Assembly (NCBI GenBank): GCA_964495375.1
Contig: CAZBWM010000025.1
Span: 1 to 64,000, forward strand
DNA: 64,000 nucleotides
Direction of reading: 5' to 3'
Source: JAIESQ01 sp964495375
GTDB lineage: Bacteria > Planctomycetota > Planctomycetia > Pirellulales > JAEUIK01
Part shown: one piece after another, positions 44,583-53,670 of the stretch
Position numbering within the stretch: the stretch's first letter is position 1
Layout of the letters: each line of letters begins with the position of its first letter
Made by a program: the position numbers and the translations under genes
The notes under the pieces: generated by a model
Database searches by the model: none
Told to the model about the DNA's origin: nothing
What the model saw: the letters and a program-made list of their open reading frames with translations, nothing else

Positions 44583-44622
44583 GTGGCCGGGCGGCAGCGC
44601 TACGAGCGCGCCGCCCGGCCAC
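44583..44622 (-). terminator. Stem-loop between the two flp genes (partial terminator or processing site)
   Basis: GTGGCCGGGCGGC at 44583-44595 and GCCGCCCGGCCAC at 44610-44622 form a perfect 13-bp stem with a 14-base loop. It begins about ten bases downstream of the second pilin's stop codon on the minus strand. There is no T-run. It probably limits transcription into the downstream tad genes or protects the pilin mRNA from 3' decay, which would give high pilin and lower machinery expression (inference). Confidence 0.7.
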
Positions 44623-44631
44623 CACGTCCTA

Positions 44632-44820
44632 CTAGCTGGCAGTGCCGCCGGCCAACGATCCGGCGACGCTCGAAAACGTGTTCTTGGCGTTCGTGCCGAT
44701 CGAGCTGATCGCCGTCAAGCAGACGATCACGATCAACGCGAGCATGACGGCGTATTCAACCGCCGTGGGGCCATCTTCCGAAACCAAAAAGCGTTGAATT
44801 TTCTTCGCGAGCAGGTTCAT
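44632..44820 (-). CDS. flp: Flp family type IVb pilin, copy 2
   Basis: The 62-residue prepilin has a GGAGG ribosome binding site. Leader NLLAKKIQRFLVSEDG is followed by PTAVEYAVMLALIVIVCL, identical to copy 1 through the helix and onward to AKNTF. As the first gene of the minus-strand tad operon it lies next to a 766-bp upstream region that should hold the main promoter. It is a tandem duplicate of copy 1, and both keep the Pro after the predicted cleavage glycine. Confidence 0.95.
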   Translation of the reverse strand: MNLLAKKIQRFLVSEDGPTAVEYAVMLALIVIVCLTAISSIGTNAKNTFSSVAGSLAGGTAS

Positions 44821-45586
44821 ACAACCCTCCAGTTTTTTTAGGCAGCCCTCGGGCGCGTTGAAGTCCGCCGTGAACGAGGACTGGCCTCAAGATTGGACAA
44901 TGGCGCCTTCGGAACCTTACGCCGCTCGTTGCCGAGCAGTGCTGGCCTGCCTATAAGGCCGTCGGGCGCCTGATTCAAGTTGTCGATACCTCGCCCACCC
45001 TCGACCGCCAAATTCCCTCTGGCAACCAGGCTGCCGACCGCCACGAAAGCGACCGGCCCTTGGCTTTGCGTCCCGACCTTGCGATCGGTTTGCCTTTGTC
45101 AAGGAGAAGTGTGAGGCGGCAGGCCTCGCGACCAATCGCACCATCACGCCAACGAGGAGATGATTGGGCGTCGAAGTGTGAATTCGTCGCGCGAGTGTCG
45201 GCCCGGCGGCCGGCATTCACGAAGAAGCACGACGTGTTGCGACGAACTTCTCTGCTGAAAACCTAGTTCAGCTACCCGGCATGTCAAATCGCAGAGTTTA
45301 ACAATTTCTGGGAAGATTCTTAGATCGCCGCCGGTGCCAGATAGCACTGCTCAATCACCGTTCGCCGCGCCGGCGCGATGCGCACAGTCGTTCTGACTCG
45401 TGCCACTGTTCCTGAGGCCGCGGATTACTAACCTTTTGGTCGCTAGCCACGTACTCGGATAGGGGGCGGCGTACATTTCTGGTATATTCCGCAGCGCAAT
45501 GGCCCCCCGCTCGGCCAGGCTCAACGGCCGCTCGCGGCCAGGCCCGCCGAGAGGGTCGCCGGAACGTCTGGCGTAGGATTGCTGTC
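44821..45586. promoter_or_regulatory. Divergent upstream region of the flp/tad operon
   Basis: A 766-bp region separates the first pilin gene (minus) from the squalene-cyclase-like gene (plus). Several short Arg-rich frames are present, but none has a ribosome binding site or domain. It should carry the tad operon promoter. I searched for a sigma-54 type TGGCAC-N5-TTGC sequence and did not find one. Confidence 0.45.
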
Positions 45587-46519
45587 GTGCCTGTTGTCGC
45601 CGAAAAATGGGTTTCCGCCGCGCTGGATCGACTGGCGACTCAGCCAGCGTGCGGTTATGTGCCGGGGCATCCTCCCGCCGCCGAACCCACCGCGTTGATG
45701 GCGCTGGCACTCCTTGCGCACGGGCGACTCGCTGCCGCCAATCCGGCGCTGCAGTGGCTCGCTCACAATCAGGCGCCCGATGGCAGCGTCGGCGTGCGTG
45801 CAGGCGAACCCAAACCAGGTTGGCCCACGTCGATCGCCGTGTGTGCCTGGCAAGCGGCCTTGAATGCCGATGTCCGGGGTGATGACGCCCAGGGTGACAA
45901 TACGCAGTTTCCCACCGCCGAACTTCGCGCTGCAATCGAAGGCGCCGTTGACTGGCTGCTCGAGATCGAAGGCATGGCACTGGCTCCGTCGCCTGCCATG
46001 GGACACGATCCGTCGATCATTGGTTGGCCCTGGGTGGTCAGCACGCATTCGTGGCTTGAGCCCACGGCCTGGGCCGTCTTGGCACTCCGCGCGACTGGCC
46101 AAGCCGAGCACCCGCGCACTGTCGACGGACTGCGCTTGATCGAAGACCGCATCCTCCCCGAAGGAGGTTGCAACTACGGCAACACTTCGGTGCTGGGACA
46201 GGTGCTGCGTCCGCATCTCGAGCCAAGTGGTTTAGCCCTGCTGGCGCTCGGTGATCGCGCGGTCAGCATCGGCAAAATTGTCCGCACCTGTCGATACCTG
46301 ACCGAAACATTGAACGAGTCGACCGCGGCAATCTCGCTTTCCTACGGGCTGATGGGGCTGGCATCGCAGGGGCGAACTCCCGAGGCCGCGCCGGCCTGGC
46401 TCGAAGCCGCTTGCGCGCGCACGCTCCGCCGCGACAGCAACAGCCACGCGTTGTCGCTCCTGGCGCTGGCCGCCCGCGGCGCCGACGGGCCCCTGATTGC
46501 TCCGGATACGGCGCGCTGA
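45587..46519 (+). CDS. Prenyltransferase/squalene-oxidase-repeat-like protein
   Basis: The 310-residue cytosolic-looking protein starts at a GTG. It is built from repeated alpha-alpha hairpins. QW-like elements of the squalene cyclase/terpenoid toroid fold are visible: LQWLAHNQAPDGSVG, GAVDWLLEIEG and HSWLEPTAWAVLALRATG. It has no DXDD cyclase motif and is half the length of a squalene-hopene cyclase, so an enzymatic terpene role is doubtful. It is followed closely by a DUF362 gene and a YfhO-like gene on the same strand, suggesting a common operon. Confidence 0.75.
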   Translation: MPVVAEKWVSAALDRLATQPACGYVPGHPPAAEPTALMALALLAHGRLAAANPALQWLAHNQAPDGSVGVRAGEPKPGWPTSIAVCAWQAALNADVRGDDAQGDNTQFPTAELRAAIEGAVDWLLEIEGMALAPSPAMGHDPSIIGWPWVVSTHSWLEPTAWAVLALRATGQAEHPRTVDGLRLIEDRILPEGGCNYGNTSVLGQVLRPHLEPSGLALLALGDRAVSIGKIVRTCRYLTETLNESTAAISLSYGLMGLASQGRTPEAAPAWLEAACARTLRRDSNSHALSLLALAARGADGPLIAPDTAR

Positions 46520-46545
46520 ATTCGACGCACCAAATCGCAACCTAT

Positions 46546-47637
46546 GTGAGACGGACCTACAGAAAACTGCTTTTTGCCGTGAGCTCGAACGTCACATCGC
46601 CGAAACCGCATCATCCAGCGACCTCCGAAGAGGCCGCCTTGGTTGGTCGCCGCGCACTCTTAGTTGCAACGGGTGCGGCCGCAGTCGGCGTCGCCGCATA
46701 TCCGTTCTGGCGCCGCCGGGAGTTCGCTCCAACGGAAGTGTTTGTCGCTCGCAATCAGCGCTACGACGGCCCGCTCGCGAAAACGATCAGCGACGGTCTC
46801 AACTTGGTTGGCCTGCGCGAGCAGGACTTTCGCGGCCGCCGCGTGCTGCTGAAGCCGAATTTAGTCGAGCCGATGCGCTCGTCGCCGCACATGACTACCA
46901 ACCCAGCGGTGGTCGTGGCCACCGCTGACTTGCTGCGCAAATGGGGGGCCACAGTCCTTGTCGGCGAAGGGCCTGGCCACGTCCGCGATACCGAACTGGT
47001 GCTGGCCGAGTCGAGCATGGGTGACGCTCTGTCCGCGGCCCAACTCGGCTTTGTCGACCTCAATTACGACGAAGTGCGGTCCGTGCCGAACGCCGGTGGG
47101 GTCAGCGTGCTACCAGATCTTTGCTTGCCGCGCGCCGTGCTCGAAGCCGACTTTGTCATCTCGCTTCCCAAGCTCAAGACACACCACTGGGTCGGCATCA
47201 CCGCCGCGATGAAGAACCTCTACGGCGTGATGCCCGGCTGCGTTTACGGCTGGCCGAAGAATGTCTTGCATCACGCGATCATTCCCAAGACCGTTGTCGA
47301 TATCAACGCCTCGCTACCGCGCACCCTGGCCATCGTCGACGCCATCGACTGCATGGAGGGAGACGGGCCGATCATGGGGACGCCCAAGGCGATGGGCTTG
47401 ATCGCCGTCGGTCAAAACGTGGCGTCGCTCGACGCGACACTCGCCCGCATCATGGGCCTGGTCCCCCAACGCGTCAGCTATCTCGCCTTGGCCGACGGCC
47501 TCATTGGCCCGCTGCGTGAGCGGCAAATCCAGCAGCGGGGCGAAGCGTGGCGCGCTGTCGCCAGCCCCTTCCAGGTCCTGGATATTCCCGATTTGCAGCA
47601 GTTGCGGGCGACCGAAGAAGACGTCCGCACGTCTTAA
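46546..47637 (+). CDS. DUF362 domain protein with Tat-like N-terminus
   Basis: The gene encodes about 363 residues from a GTG at 46546. A GTG at 46579 is an alternative, and neither has a clear ribosome binding site. An Arg-Arg plus hydrophobic stretch (VGRRALLVATGAAAVGVAAYPF) suggests Tat export or a signal anchor. The DUF362 core reads GRRVLLKPNLVEP, MTTNPAVVVATADLLRKWGA and VLEADFVISLPKLKTHHWVGITAAMKNLYGVMPG. Proteins of this family often accompany ferredoxin-type clusters, but I see no CxxCxxC motif here. The function is unknown. Confidence 0.82.
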   Translation: MRRTYRKLLFAVSSNVTSPKPHHPATSEEAALVGRRALLVATGAAAVGVAAYPFWRRREFAPTEVFVARNQRYDGPLAKTISDGLNLVGLREQDFRGRRVLLKPNLVEPMRSSPHMTTNPAVVVATADLLRKWGATVLVGEGPGHVRDTELVLAESSMGDALSAAQLGFVDLNYDEVRSVPNAGGVSVLPDLCLPRAVLEADFVISLPKLKTHHWVGITAAMKNLYGVMPGCVYGWPKNVLHHAIIPKTVVDINASLPRTLAIVDAIDCMEGDGPIMGTPKAMGLIAVGQNVASLDATLARIMGLVPQRVSYLALADGLIGPLRERQIQQRGEAWRAVASPFQVLDIPDLQQLRATEEDVRTS

Positions 47638-47678
47638 CCGTCGAGCCGGTACCGTCCAATTCAAACGTAGAATTGGAG

Positions 47679-50006
47679 GTGAATCCCGGCACTACTCCAA
47701 ATCGACTTCGCGCACTGGCCCGTGTCTTGCGCACGCGATGCGCGCCGACGATCGAGCACGCTTTCATCGGCACGGCGGTCGTTGCCGCCGCGGCGCTTTG
47801 CGTCGCGCTCGCCTGGCCATGCTTGCATGGCGAGACCTACTTGGGTGACGATCTCGGCGCGTACCACGTGCCGGCCCGCGCGTTCTACGCCACACAACTT
47901 GCTAGCGGAGAAGCGTTCGATTGGTGGCCGGCGATAAACGGCGGCTACTTCCTTTCGGCCGAAGGGCAAGCCGGGCTCTACCATCCTTGGCATCTGGCCA
48001 TCTATTGCTTGCTCAACTTCAAAGCGGCGCTGGCCATCGAACTGATCGCGCCCTATCCCTTCGCGTTTCTCGGCGCCTATTTGTTCCTGCGTCGGCGACT
48101 GCGCGGCGAGTCGGAATCACAATTCGCGGCGCTCGCCGGCGCGCTCTTCTTCACGTTTAGCGCCTTCAATCTGTTGCACTTCGTACATACGAACGCCGTG
48201 GCGGTTTTCGCACACTTGCCCTGGTTGCTCTGGGCCGAAGACCGACTGTTCCGCGCCAAGACCCCTCGCGAGCGAGCGCTCCCGCCGCTGGCGATTTCGC
48301 TACTGACAAGTTCACAACTGCTGCTGGGCTATCCGCAGTTCGTCTGGTTTTCGCTGTTGGCCATGCTGGCGTTTGCTGTCGCGACAATCCCGCCCGCGGA
48401 GCGTGCGCGGTCATTGGCGCGGCTGTCGGCCGCACTAGTGCTGGGCTGGTTGATCGGCGGCGTGCAGTGGCTCCCCACGCTCGATCTTTTGCGCTACTCG
48501 ACGCGCGAGCGAGCGACTTCCGCGATTCTGCTCGAGGGCTCACTACATCCCTGGAGCTTCGCCGAACTGGTGGGTCCGTACTTGTTCGCCAACCGGGTTG
48601 TGGGTCAGAACACGCACGAGTTGGCTTGTTACTTTGGAGCGGTGCCGCTCGTGCTCGTGGCCTGGCTCTTGTCGAATCGAAATCAAGTTTCGCGTACCAC
48701 ACGTGCTTTCGCCTGGGGATGGTTGCTCTTCGCGGCAGTCGCGTTGGCGTTGGCGCTGGGCAAGCACGGTGTCGGCAGCCAGTTGCTCACTTGCTTGCCG
48801 GTGGTCGGGAAGTTCCGGTTCCCGAGCCGCTACGTGGGGCTGGCTACCTGGGGAGTCTCGCTGGCCGCCGCCGTCGCGCTGGCAGCACTCTATTCGTTGA
48901 GTCGCAAACGAGCCGCACGCCAAGAGCTGCCACGGCGGATTACGCGGTCGCCGCTAGTGCTCGTGGCCGCGAGCGTCACAATTGCCGTGCTCGCCCCCTG
49001 GCTTTGGGGCGAGGAGCATTTGGGCTCGGCATTGGAAGTCGCCGCCGGTCCGCTGCTGATTGCCGCGGCCGCGTCATTGATCGCGGCGGCCGAACGGGGC
49101 CTTCGCGCGGCGCTGCCGGCCCTGCTGCTGTTGGCGGCCCTGGATCTCGGTTTCTACGGGCTCAGCTACGCGCCGCTCCGTCAGACCGGCTCGCTTGAAG
49201 CGTTTGTCGCCGAGGCGATCGTCCCACCGAGTCAACCTTTGGTTGGACGCGTCGTTTGCGACCTGCCTGGCGCGGCGAAACTCACCGGCAATCGCCTCGC
49301 GCTGGCCGGCTTTCTGCGCTGGGATGGCTACGCCGGTCTCGAGCCGCGGCGGCAACTCGATTTGCGCCAACTAAGCACACTACGTCTGGCCGGCGTTCGC
49401 TGGGTGACACGCACGGCTGATACGGAACAAATCGCGGGGCTCATCCCACGCAACGATCACTGGCTGGAAGTTCCCGATCCGTTACCTAAGTTCCGTCTCG
49501 TGGCTGACGTGCTGATCGAGCCAAACGCTGCCAGTGAACTTGAACACAGCGATTTGCGAACGTGCGCGATTGTCGATCGACTTCCCAACCCGAGCGAAGG
49601 CCCCTGGGTCTACGTGGAGGGCGACGCCGTAGGTCGCGTTGATGTGCGCAGCGTCCAGGCCGGAAAAGTCGAGCTTGCCACGAGCGCGCCGTCGCGGCAG
49701 TTGCTCGTGATTGCCGAGAGCTATCACCCGGGCTGGCTGGCGAAAGTCGATGGACAATCGGTGGAAATGGTTCGCGCCAACGGAGACTTCTGTGGTGTCG
49801 CGGTGCCGGCCGGCGATCACATGGTATCGTTGGCGTTTCGTCCGGCCAGTTTGGCCTGGGGACGCGGGCTTACGCTGCTGGGATTGCTGCTCGCCGCCCA
49901 GCAGTACCTAGCTGCGCGGCATGCCACAGGTCGCGCAGTGCCGCTGGCGCCATCGCAAAACCAAAGCACAACAGCGGAGCATGCAGCGCTCCCCAGTATT
50001 GATTGA
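47679..50006 (+). CDS. YfhO-like polytopic membrane protein
   Basis: The protein has about 775 residues from a GTG at 47679. GGAG directly abuts that codon, so the start is uncertain. About a dozen hydrophobic helices precede a C-terminal extracytoplasmic beta domain. The phrases TYLGDDLGAYHVPARAFYATQL and WWPAINGGYFLSAEGQAGLYHPWH match the early loop of YfhO proteins. SYHPGWLAKVDGQSVEMVRANGDFCGVAVPAGDH is their typical C-terminal domain. YfhO proteins are linked to glycosylation of lipoteichoic acid or similar polymers in Gram-positive bacteria. The role here is unproven. Its 3' end overlaps the convergent gene by 137 bp. Confidence 0.82.
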   Translation: MNPGTTPNRLRALARVLRTRCAPTIEHAFIGTAVVAAAALCVALAWPCLHGETYLGDDLGAYHVPARAFYATQLASGEAFDWWPAINGGYFLSAEGQAGLYHPWHLAIYCLLNFKAALAIELIAPYPFAFLGAYLFLRRRLRGESESQFAALAGALFFTFSAFNLLHFVHTNAVAVFAHLPWLLWAEDRLFRAKTPRERALPPLAISLLTSSQLLLGYPQFVWFSLLAMLAFAVATIPPAERARSLARLSAALVLGWLIGGVQWLPTLDLLRYSTRERATSAILLEGSLHPWSFAELVGPYLFANRVVGQNTHELACYFGAVPLVLVAWLLSNRNQVSRTTRAFAWGWLLFAAVALALALGKHGVGSQLLTCLPVVGKFRFPSRYVGLATWGVSLAAAVALAALYSLSRKRAARQELPRRITRSPLVLVAASVTIAVLAPWLWGEEHLGSALEVAAGPLLIAAAASLIAAAERGLRAALPALLLLAALDLGFYGLSYAPLRQTGSLEAFVAEAIVPPSQPLVGRVVCDLPGAAKLTGNRLALAGFLRWDGYAGLEPRRQLDLRQLSTLRLAGVRWVTRTADTEQIAGLIPRNDHWLEVPDPLPKFRLVADVLIEPNAASELEHSDLRTCAIVDRLPNPSEGPWVYVEGDAVGRVDVRSVQAGKVELATSAPSRQLLVIAESYHPGWLAKVDGQSVEMVRANGDFCGVAVPAGDHMVSLAFRPASLAWGRGLTLLGLLLAAQQYLAARHATGRAVPLAPSQNQSTTAEHAALPSID

Positions 50007-50964
50007 AAGATTGGCCGACGATTCCAAAAAAGATCGCGTAGCCAGCCATCGTCAGGCCGAATCGCGTGCCAGTCGGCGTGCTCCAACCGGCCAGCCCGAG
50101 CATGGCCAGCGGAAAGTAGAAACCGATCACCCACTGCGGAAAGGCCAGCAGCAAGCAATTCATGTGAGCCGTGGCCAGAATGAACGGGAGCGCATTGAAA
50201 CGGACCCAACCGTGGTGATGGGCCAGATCGTCGGGCCGAATCCACGGCTGCACGTTAACGTAATGCTGATACCAGTAGGCCGCGTAGACTGCCATTCCCA
50301 GCGTCCAGCCCGCCAGCTCCTTCCAGCGGCGCTCGCGGCACGCCAGGCACATGGCGATCACCGTGTAAACGCACGACAGCTCTCGCGCGAACTGCGCCGC
50401 GATGCCGGTCGATACGCCCATTAGTCTGCGACCCACACCATACGAGCAGAGCGAGAGTGCGATGAACACGCCCCCCCACAACTCGGTAACGACGTACAAA
50501 TCTCCCATCCAGACCGGCGCCAACGAACCGAACAACAGCGGCATGCCGAGCAGAATTGCGCCCACGCCTCCCTCGCGTTCGAGAATACGAAAGCCATAAA
50601 CGAACACCCCTGCTGTGGCGATGCACAACAGGACGCGCCCGCCGGGATCGGGCAGCTTGGCCACGAGCCACACCGGCAGCGGTGAGCGCCAATTAAAGAC
50701 CGATTTTGTCGGATAGCCGCGCGGCCGTAGCTCGTGCGAGAGCGCCTCGTAGTAACCTTCGCCCGCGCGCATCCGCTTGATGTCAGCCCAATAGAGCGGG
50801 ATATCTCCCTCTCCCTCGTGCTCGACGCGGGTGTTGTCGATCACCATCGGCGAGAGCGTTGTGCCCACGCAGGCGATCGTAAACGCGGCGTAGACTCCCA
50901 GTACCACTCGCGCGGTCAGGGGCGCCAGTCGCTGAAAACCAGACGGCTTGAATTCGATGGCCAT
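49870..50964 (-). CDS. Polytopic membrane protein, function unknown
   Basis: The ATG at 50964 gives 364 residues. A TTG 30 bases upstream is also in frame. About nine hydrophobic segments are seen. The first loop reads PLYWADIKRMRAGEGYYEALSHELRPRGYPTKSVFNWRSPLP. An acidic residue and Tyr-Arg pattern in the first periplasmic loop is reminiscent of GT-C glycosyltransferases, but this is only a hint. Its last 46 codons lie antisense to the end of the YfhO-like gene, an unusually long convergent overlap. Confidence 0.68.
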   Translation of the reverse strand: MAIEFKPSGFQRLAPLTARVVLGVYAAFTIACVGTTLSPMVIDNTRVEHEGEGDIPLYWADIKRMRAGEGYYEALSHELRPRGYPTKSVFNWRSPLPVWLVAKLPDPGGRVLLCIATAGVFVYGFRILEREGGVGAILLGMPLLFGSLAPVWMGDLYVVTELWGGVFIALSLCSYGVGRRLMGVSTGIAAQFARELSCVYTVIAMCLACRERRWKELAGWTLGMAVYAAYWYQHYVNVQPWIRPDDLAHHHGWVRFNALPFILATAHMNCLLLAFPQWVIGFYFPLAMLGLAGWSTPTGTRFGLTMAGYAIFFGIVGQSFNQYWGALHAPLLCFGFAMAPAALRDLWHAAQLGTAGRRAAIPAA

Positions 50965-51144
50965 GGTCGGGTGAGCTCGCTTGGAGAGTGCCAACTGCGC
51001 GGATCGCAGGCGCCCTCGGGAAGAATCGCTACAGTCGGCAGATTCATACCTGAGCCGCTAATCAGACCGCGCACGGCGCGCCGGCTCGCAGCACGGGCGA
51101 GAGCGCTCCGTGAGCAAGGGTAGCTTGCCGGAACCGGCACGTGC

Positions 51145-52659
51145 CTACGCCTTCGACGGCGAGATTCGGTCCCGGAACCCGAACCAGAAGAAGATCAGCG
51201 TGCCGCCAGCCATCAGCGCCGGCCAGAGCCAAATCATTTGCCAATTGTGTCGCTGGGCGATGCGCCATTCGGCGCGCGTCAGCCCACCGTCCCCGTTGCC
51301 GAACTGTTTGTCGGCCGCGGTGATCGCTGCGGCCAATGCACTCTTGGAATAGACGTAGCGCTTTCCCCCCGTTTCTTCGACAAACGAATCGGGCAGTTGG
51401 TCAGGCCGTACGGCGGCGGATTCAAGCGACTCAGCCGCGCTGTCGTTCGGCGGAAGCTGCAGTTCCTTCGCCAGGCCAGTCTTGCTCGAGGGGTCCCAAG
51501 CGGGCAAGGTTGCTTTGATCTTTTCAGGCGCGGCCACGGCGACGGCTTCGCCCAGATTCAGTACTTCAACCTCTGCCACTTGCACCGGCGGCGGATAGCG
51601 ATCGTAGATCATGCCCGACACAATCGCCCCCACGTACATGCCCACGCCCAGGGTGACGAAGGCGATAAAGCTTTGGGCACTCGCCCGCTGGCTGACGTCG
51701 GCCTTGGTATCAACATAAATCTGGCTGGCGACAAAAAAGAAGTCGTAGCAGACACCGTGTAGCACTAGCCCCAGGACCACCAACGGCAGCGCGAGCGACC
51801 CGAATAAGAAGTACCTCAGCACCCAGGCCAGCATGCCGACGGCCAGCATGCGCTTGACTCCCAAACGCACAATGAACCAAGGCATCACCGCCATGAAGAA
51901 GACTTCGGACATTTGCCCGACGGTTTGCAGAGCAGTCGGATAGGGCGCGTCGATCTGTGCCAGAAAGTTATTGGCGTGGATGTAATAAAACGACAGCGGG
52001 ATGCAGATCAAGAATGAGGCAATCACAAACACCAGAAACGACGGCTCGCGCAACAACACGAGCATACCGCTGCGCTTGCCTGAGGTACCCGTGGCCGTCG
52101 CAGGCTTGGGAGGCGTGTGCGGCAGCGTAAAGCTGTAAAGGCCCAATAATACCGAGGTGGCTGCGGCCGCGTAGATAAAGGTATTCGTGGGTAAGCTCTG
52201 ATTGCCGTGCAACACGAAGCCGACGAATAAGCCCGCTGCGATCCAGCTTAATGTTCCGAACACGCGAATCAGTGGAAAGTCCTTCTCCGAATCGCGAATG
52301 TTGGCGAAGCTGATCGAGTTGGTCAGCGCCAAAGTCGGCATGAAGCAAATTGCGTACGCCAACATCACCCAAAACAACGTGGTTGATGTCGTGGCGCTGG
52401 CAGCCGCGGCCAATAACCCAGCCCCCACCAGGTGCAACACGCCGAGCAACCGTTCTGACGAAAACAGCCTGTCGGCCGCGTAACCGAACAACAGTGGCGA
52501 AAGCATTGCCGCGATCGCGGTCGTGGAATAGACCTTGCCGATCTCCGCACCACCGAACCGCAGTTGCGTCGCCATGTATCCGCCCAACTCAACCCCCCAG
52601 AGTCCCCAGACGAAGTACTCGAGGAACATCATCACGCACAGGCGGTTGCGAACGGACAT
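51145..52659 (-). CDS. MFS transporter of the nucleoside:H+ symporter (NupG) type with a C-terminal loop insert
   Basis: The 504-residue protein starts at the ATG at 52659. A GTG two codons earlier is possible. TM1 (FLEYFVWGLWGVELGGYM) and IGKVYSTTAIAAMLSPLLFGYAADR fit the NupG/NHS branch of the major facilitator superfamily. Eleven helices run to about residue 355. An insert of about 110 residues, Ala/Glu-rich and ending in an EF-hand-like NGDGGLTRAEW stretch, separates TM11 from TM12 (IWLWPALMAGGTLIFFWFGF). Planctomycete members often have this insert. The substrate is likely a nucleoside or similar solute, by family only. Confidence 0.85.
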   Translation of the reverse strand: MSVRNRLCVMMFLEYFVWGLWGVELGGYMATQLRFGGAEIGKVYSTTAIAAMLSPLLFGYAADRLFSSERLLGVLHLVGAGLLAAAASATTSTTLFWVMLAYAICFMPTLALTNSISFANIRDSEKDFPLIRVFGTLSWIAAGLFVGFVLHGNQSLPTNTFIYAAAATSVLLGLYSFTLPHTPPKPATATGTSGKRSGMLVLLREPSFLVFVIASFLICIPLSFYYIHANNFLAQIDAPYPTALQTVGQMSEVFFMAVMPWFIVRLGVKRMLAVGMLAWVLRYFLFGSLALPLVVLGLVLHGVCYDFFFVASQIYVDTKADVSQRASAQSFIAFVTLGVGMYVGAIVSGMIYDRYPPPVQVAEVEVLNLGEAVAVAAPEKIKATLPAWDPSSKTGLAKELQLPPNDSAAESLESAAVRPDQLPDSFVEETGGKRYVYSKSALAAAITAADKQFGNGDGGLTRAEWRIAQRHNWQMIWLWPALMAGGTLIFFWFGFRDRISPSKA

Positions 52660-52801
52660 CGGCACGGCACTCCGGCTGGGAGAGGTAATCGCTGGGGAGA
52701 ATCAAGAATCGAAGGGGGCTATTCTAGGGGCGCGCGGCCCGACCTGACCAGCGGGCGACCGAGCGCAGGAAATGTGGCCGTCCATTCAACGGGCGGCCGG
52801 C

Positions 52802-53215
52802 TCACGGGCCGGTCGGCGTCAGGAAGCGTCGCAGCAGATTGTCCATTTGGGAATCGAAGGCGCCGCGCGACATTACCTCGTCGGCACCCGCTTCGCGCGC
52901 GGCAGCGAGGCGTCCTTCATGCACGTGCGGACCAAACGCCAAAATCGGCACACCGTTGCTAGCGCTGCGTAGCCGGCGAATCGCCTCGGCCGGGTCGAGA
53001 CTCGCCATACTCAGGTCGAGGATCGCCAACCCGACCGCAGCCAACTTTTGGTCGGCCGACTCCAGGCGACGGCAGGCCCCGTCGAGATTACCAAACACCT
53101 CGACATGCGTCCCGGTTCGCGCGGCGGCGCCCCCCAACCGCGAGCCAAACATCAAGTCGGAGCAGATCGCCACTGCGATCGAAACGCCGGGCGAACTCTC
53201 GGCCGTGTCACTCAC
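52802..53215 (-). CDS. Degenerate receiver-domain protein coupled to P-II
   Basis: The 137-residue protein has a receiver-like alternation of strands and helices: AVAICSDLMFGSRL, AVGLAILDLSMASLDP with Asp67 in the phosphorylation position, PILAFGPH and AREAGADEVMSRGAF. The N-terminal acidic pair is reduced to one Asp20, and the conserved Lys of the KP motif is replaced (SRGAF). It may not be a normal phospho-acceptor. Its ATG overlaps the P-II stop by four bases, so it is translated together with P-II. Confidence 0.7.
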   Translation of the reverse strand: MSDTAESSPGVSIAVAICSDLMFGSRLGGAAARTGTHVEVFGNLDGACRRLESADQKLAAVGLAILDLSMASLDPAEAIRRLRSASNGVPILAFGPHVHEGRLAAAREAGADEVMSRGAFDSQMDNLLRRFLTPTGP

Positions 53216-53568
53216 ACCGCCCCCGGTCCGCGCACGGGCTCGCTGATCTGCACCGTTTCGAGCGCCGGCATGATGAAGATTTTTCCGTCGCCGATCGTCC
53301 CATCGGGGCCGGTTCGCGCCACGTTCGAGATGGTCTCGATCGTCCGTTCGACAAAGTCGTCGTTCAGCATGATCTCGATCGCCACCTTACGCAGCAGGTG
53401 ACTCGAGTACTCGTTGCCGCGATACATTTGCGTTTGCCCACGTTGCCGCCCATAGCCTTGGGCGTCGCAAACAGTCATGCGCGTGACGCCGATCTTTTCG
53501 AGCGCCTCCTTCACGGAGTTCAGCTTCGTCGGCTGAATGACGGCGATCAGTAGCTTCACGTTGGGCAT
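53212..53568 (-). CDS. glnB: P-II nitrogen regulatory protein (GlnB/GlnK family)
   Basis: The 118-residue protein aligns over its full length with P-II trimer subunits. It has KLLIAVIQPTKLNSVKEAL, the T-loop GYGRQRGQTQMYRGNEYSS and the B-loop TGPDGTIGDGKIFI. Tyr54 corresponds to the uridylylated Tyr51 of GlnB. The T-loop end SSHLLRK differs from the usual VDFLPK. P-II senses ATP/ADP and 2-oxoglutarate and docks on enzymes or transporters. No amtB or glnA neighbour is present. Its only coupled neighbour is the degenerate receiver gene. I cannot tell GlnB from GlnK. Confidence 0.92.
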   Translation of the reverse strand: MPNVKLLIAVIQPTKLNSVKEALEKIGVTRMTVCDAQGYGRQRGQTQMYRGNEYSSHLLRKVAIEIMLNDDFVERTIETISNVARTGPDGTIGDGKIFIMPALETVQISEPVRGPGAV

Positions 53569-53670
53569 CCTCGCGCGGGCTCAATGGCGGGCCTTAGAAT
53601 AATCGATTCTCGCCTTGCTCGCAAAAGCTGCCTGTGGCGAACGCTATTTGTCGTACTTGGGCTTCGAGCG

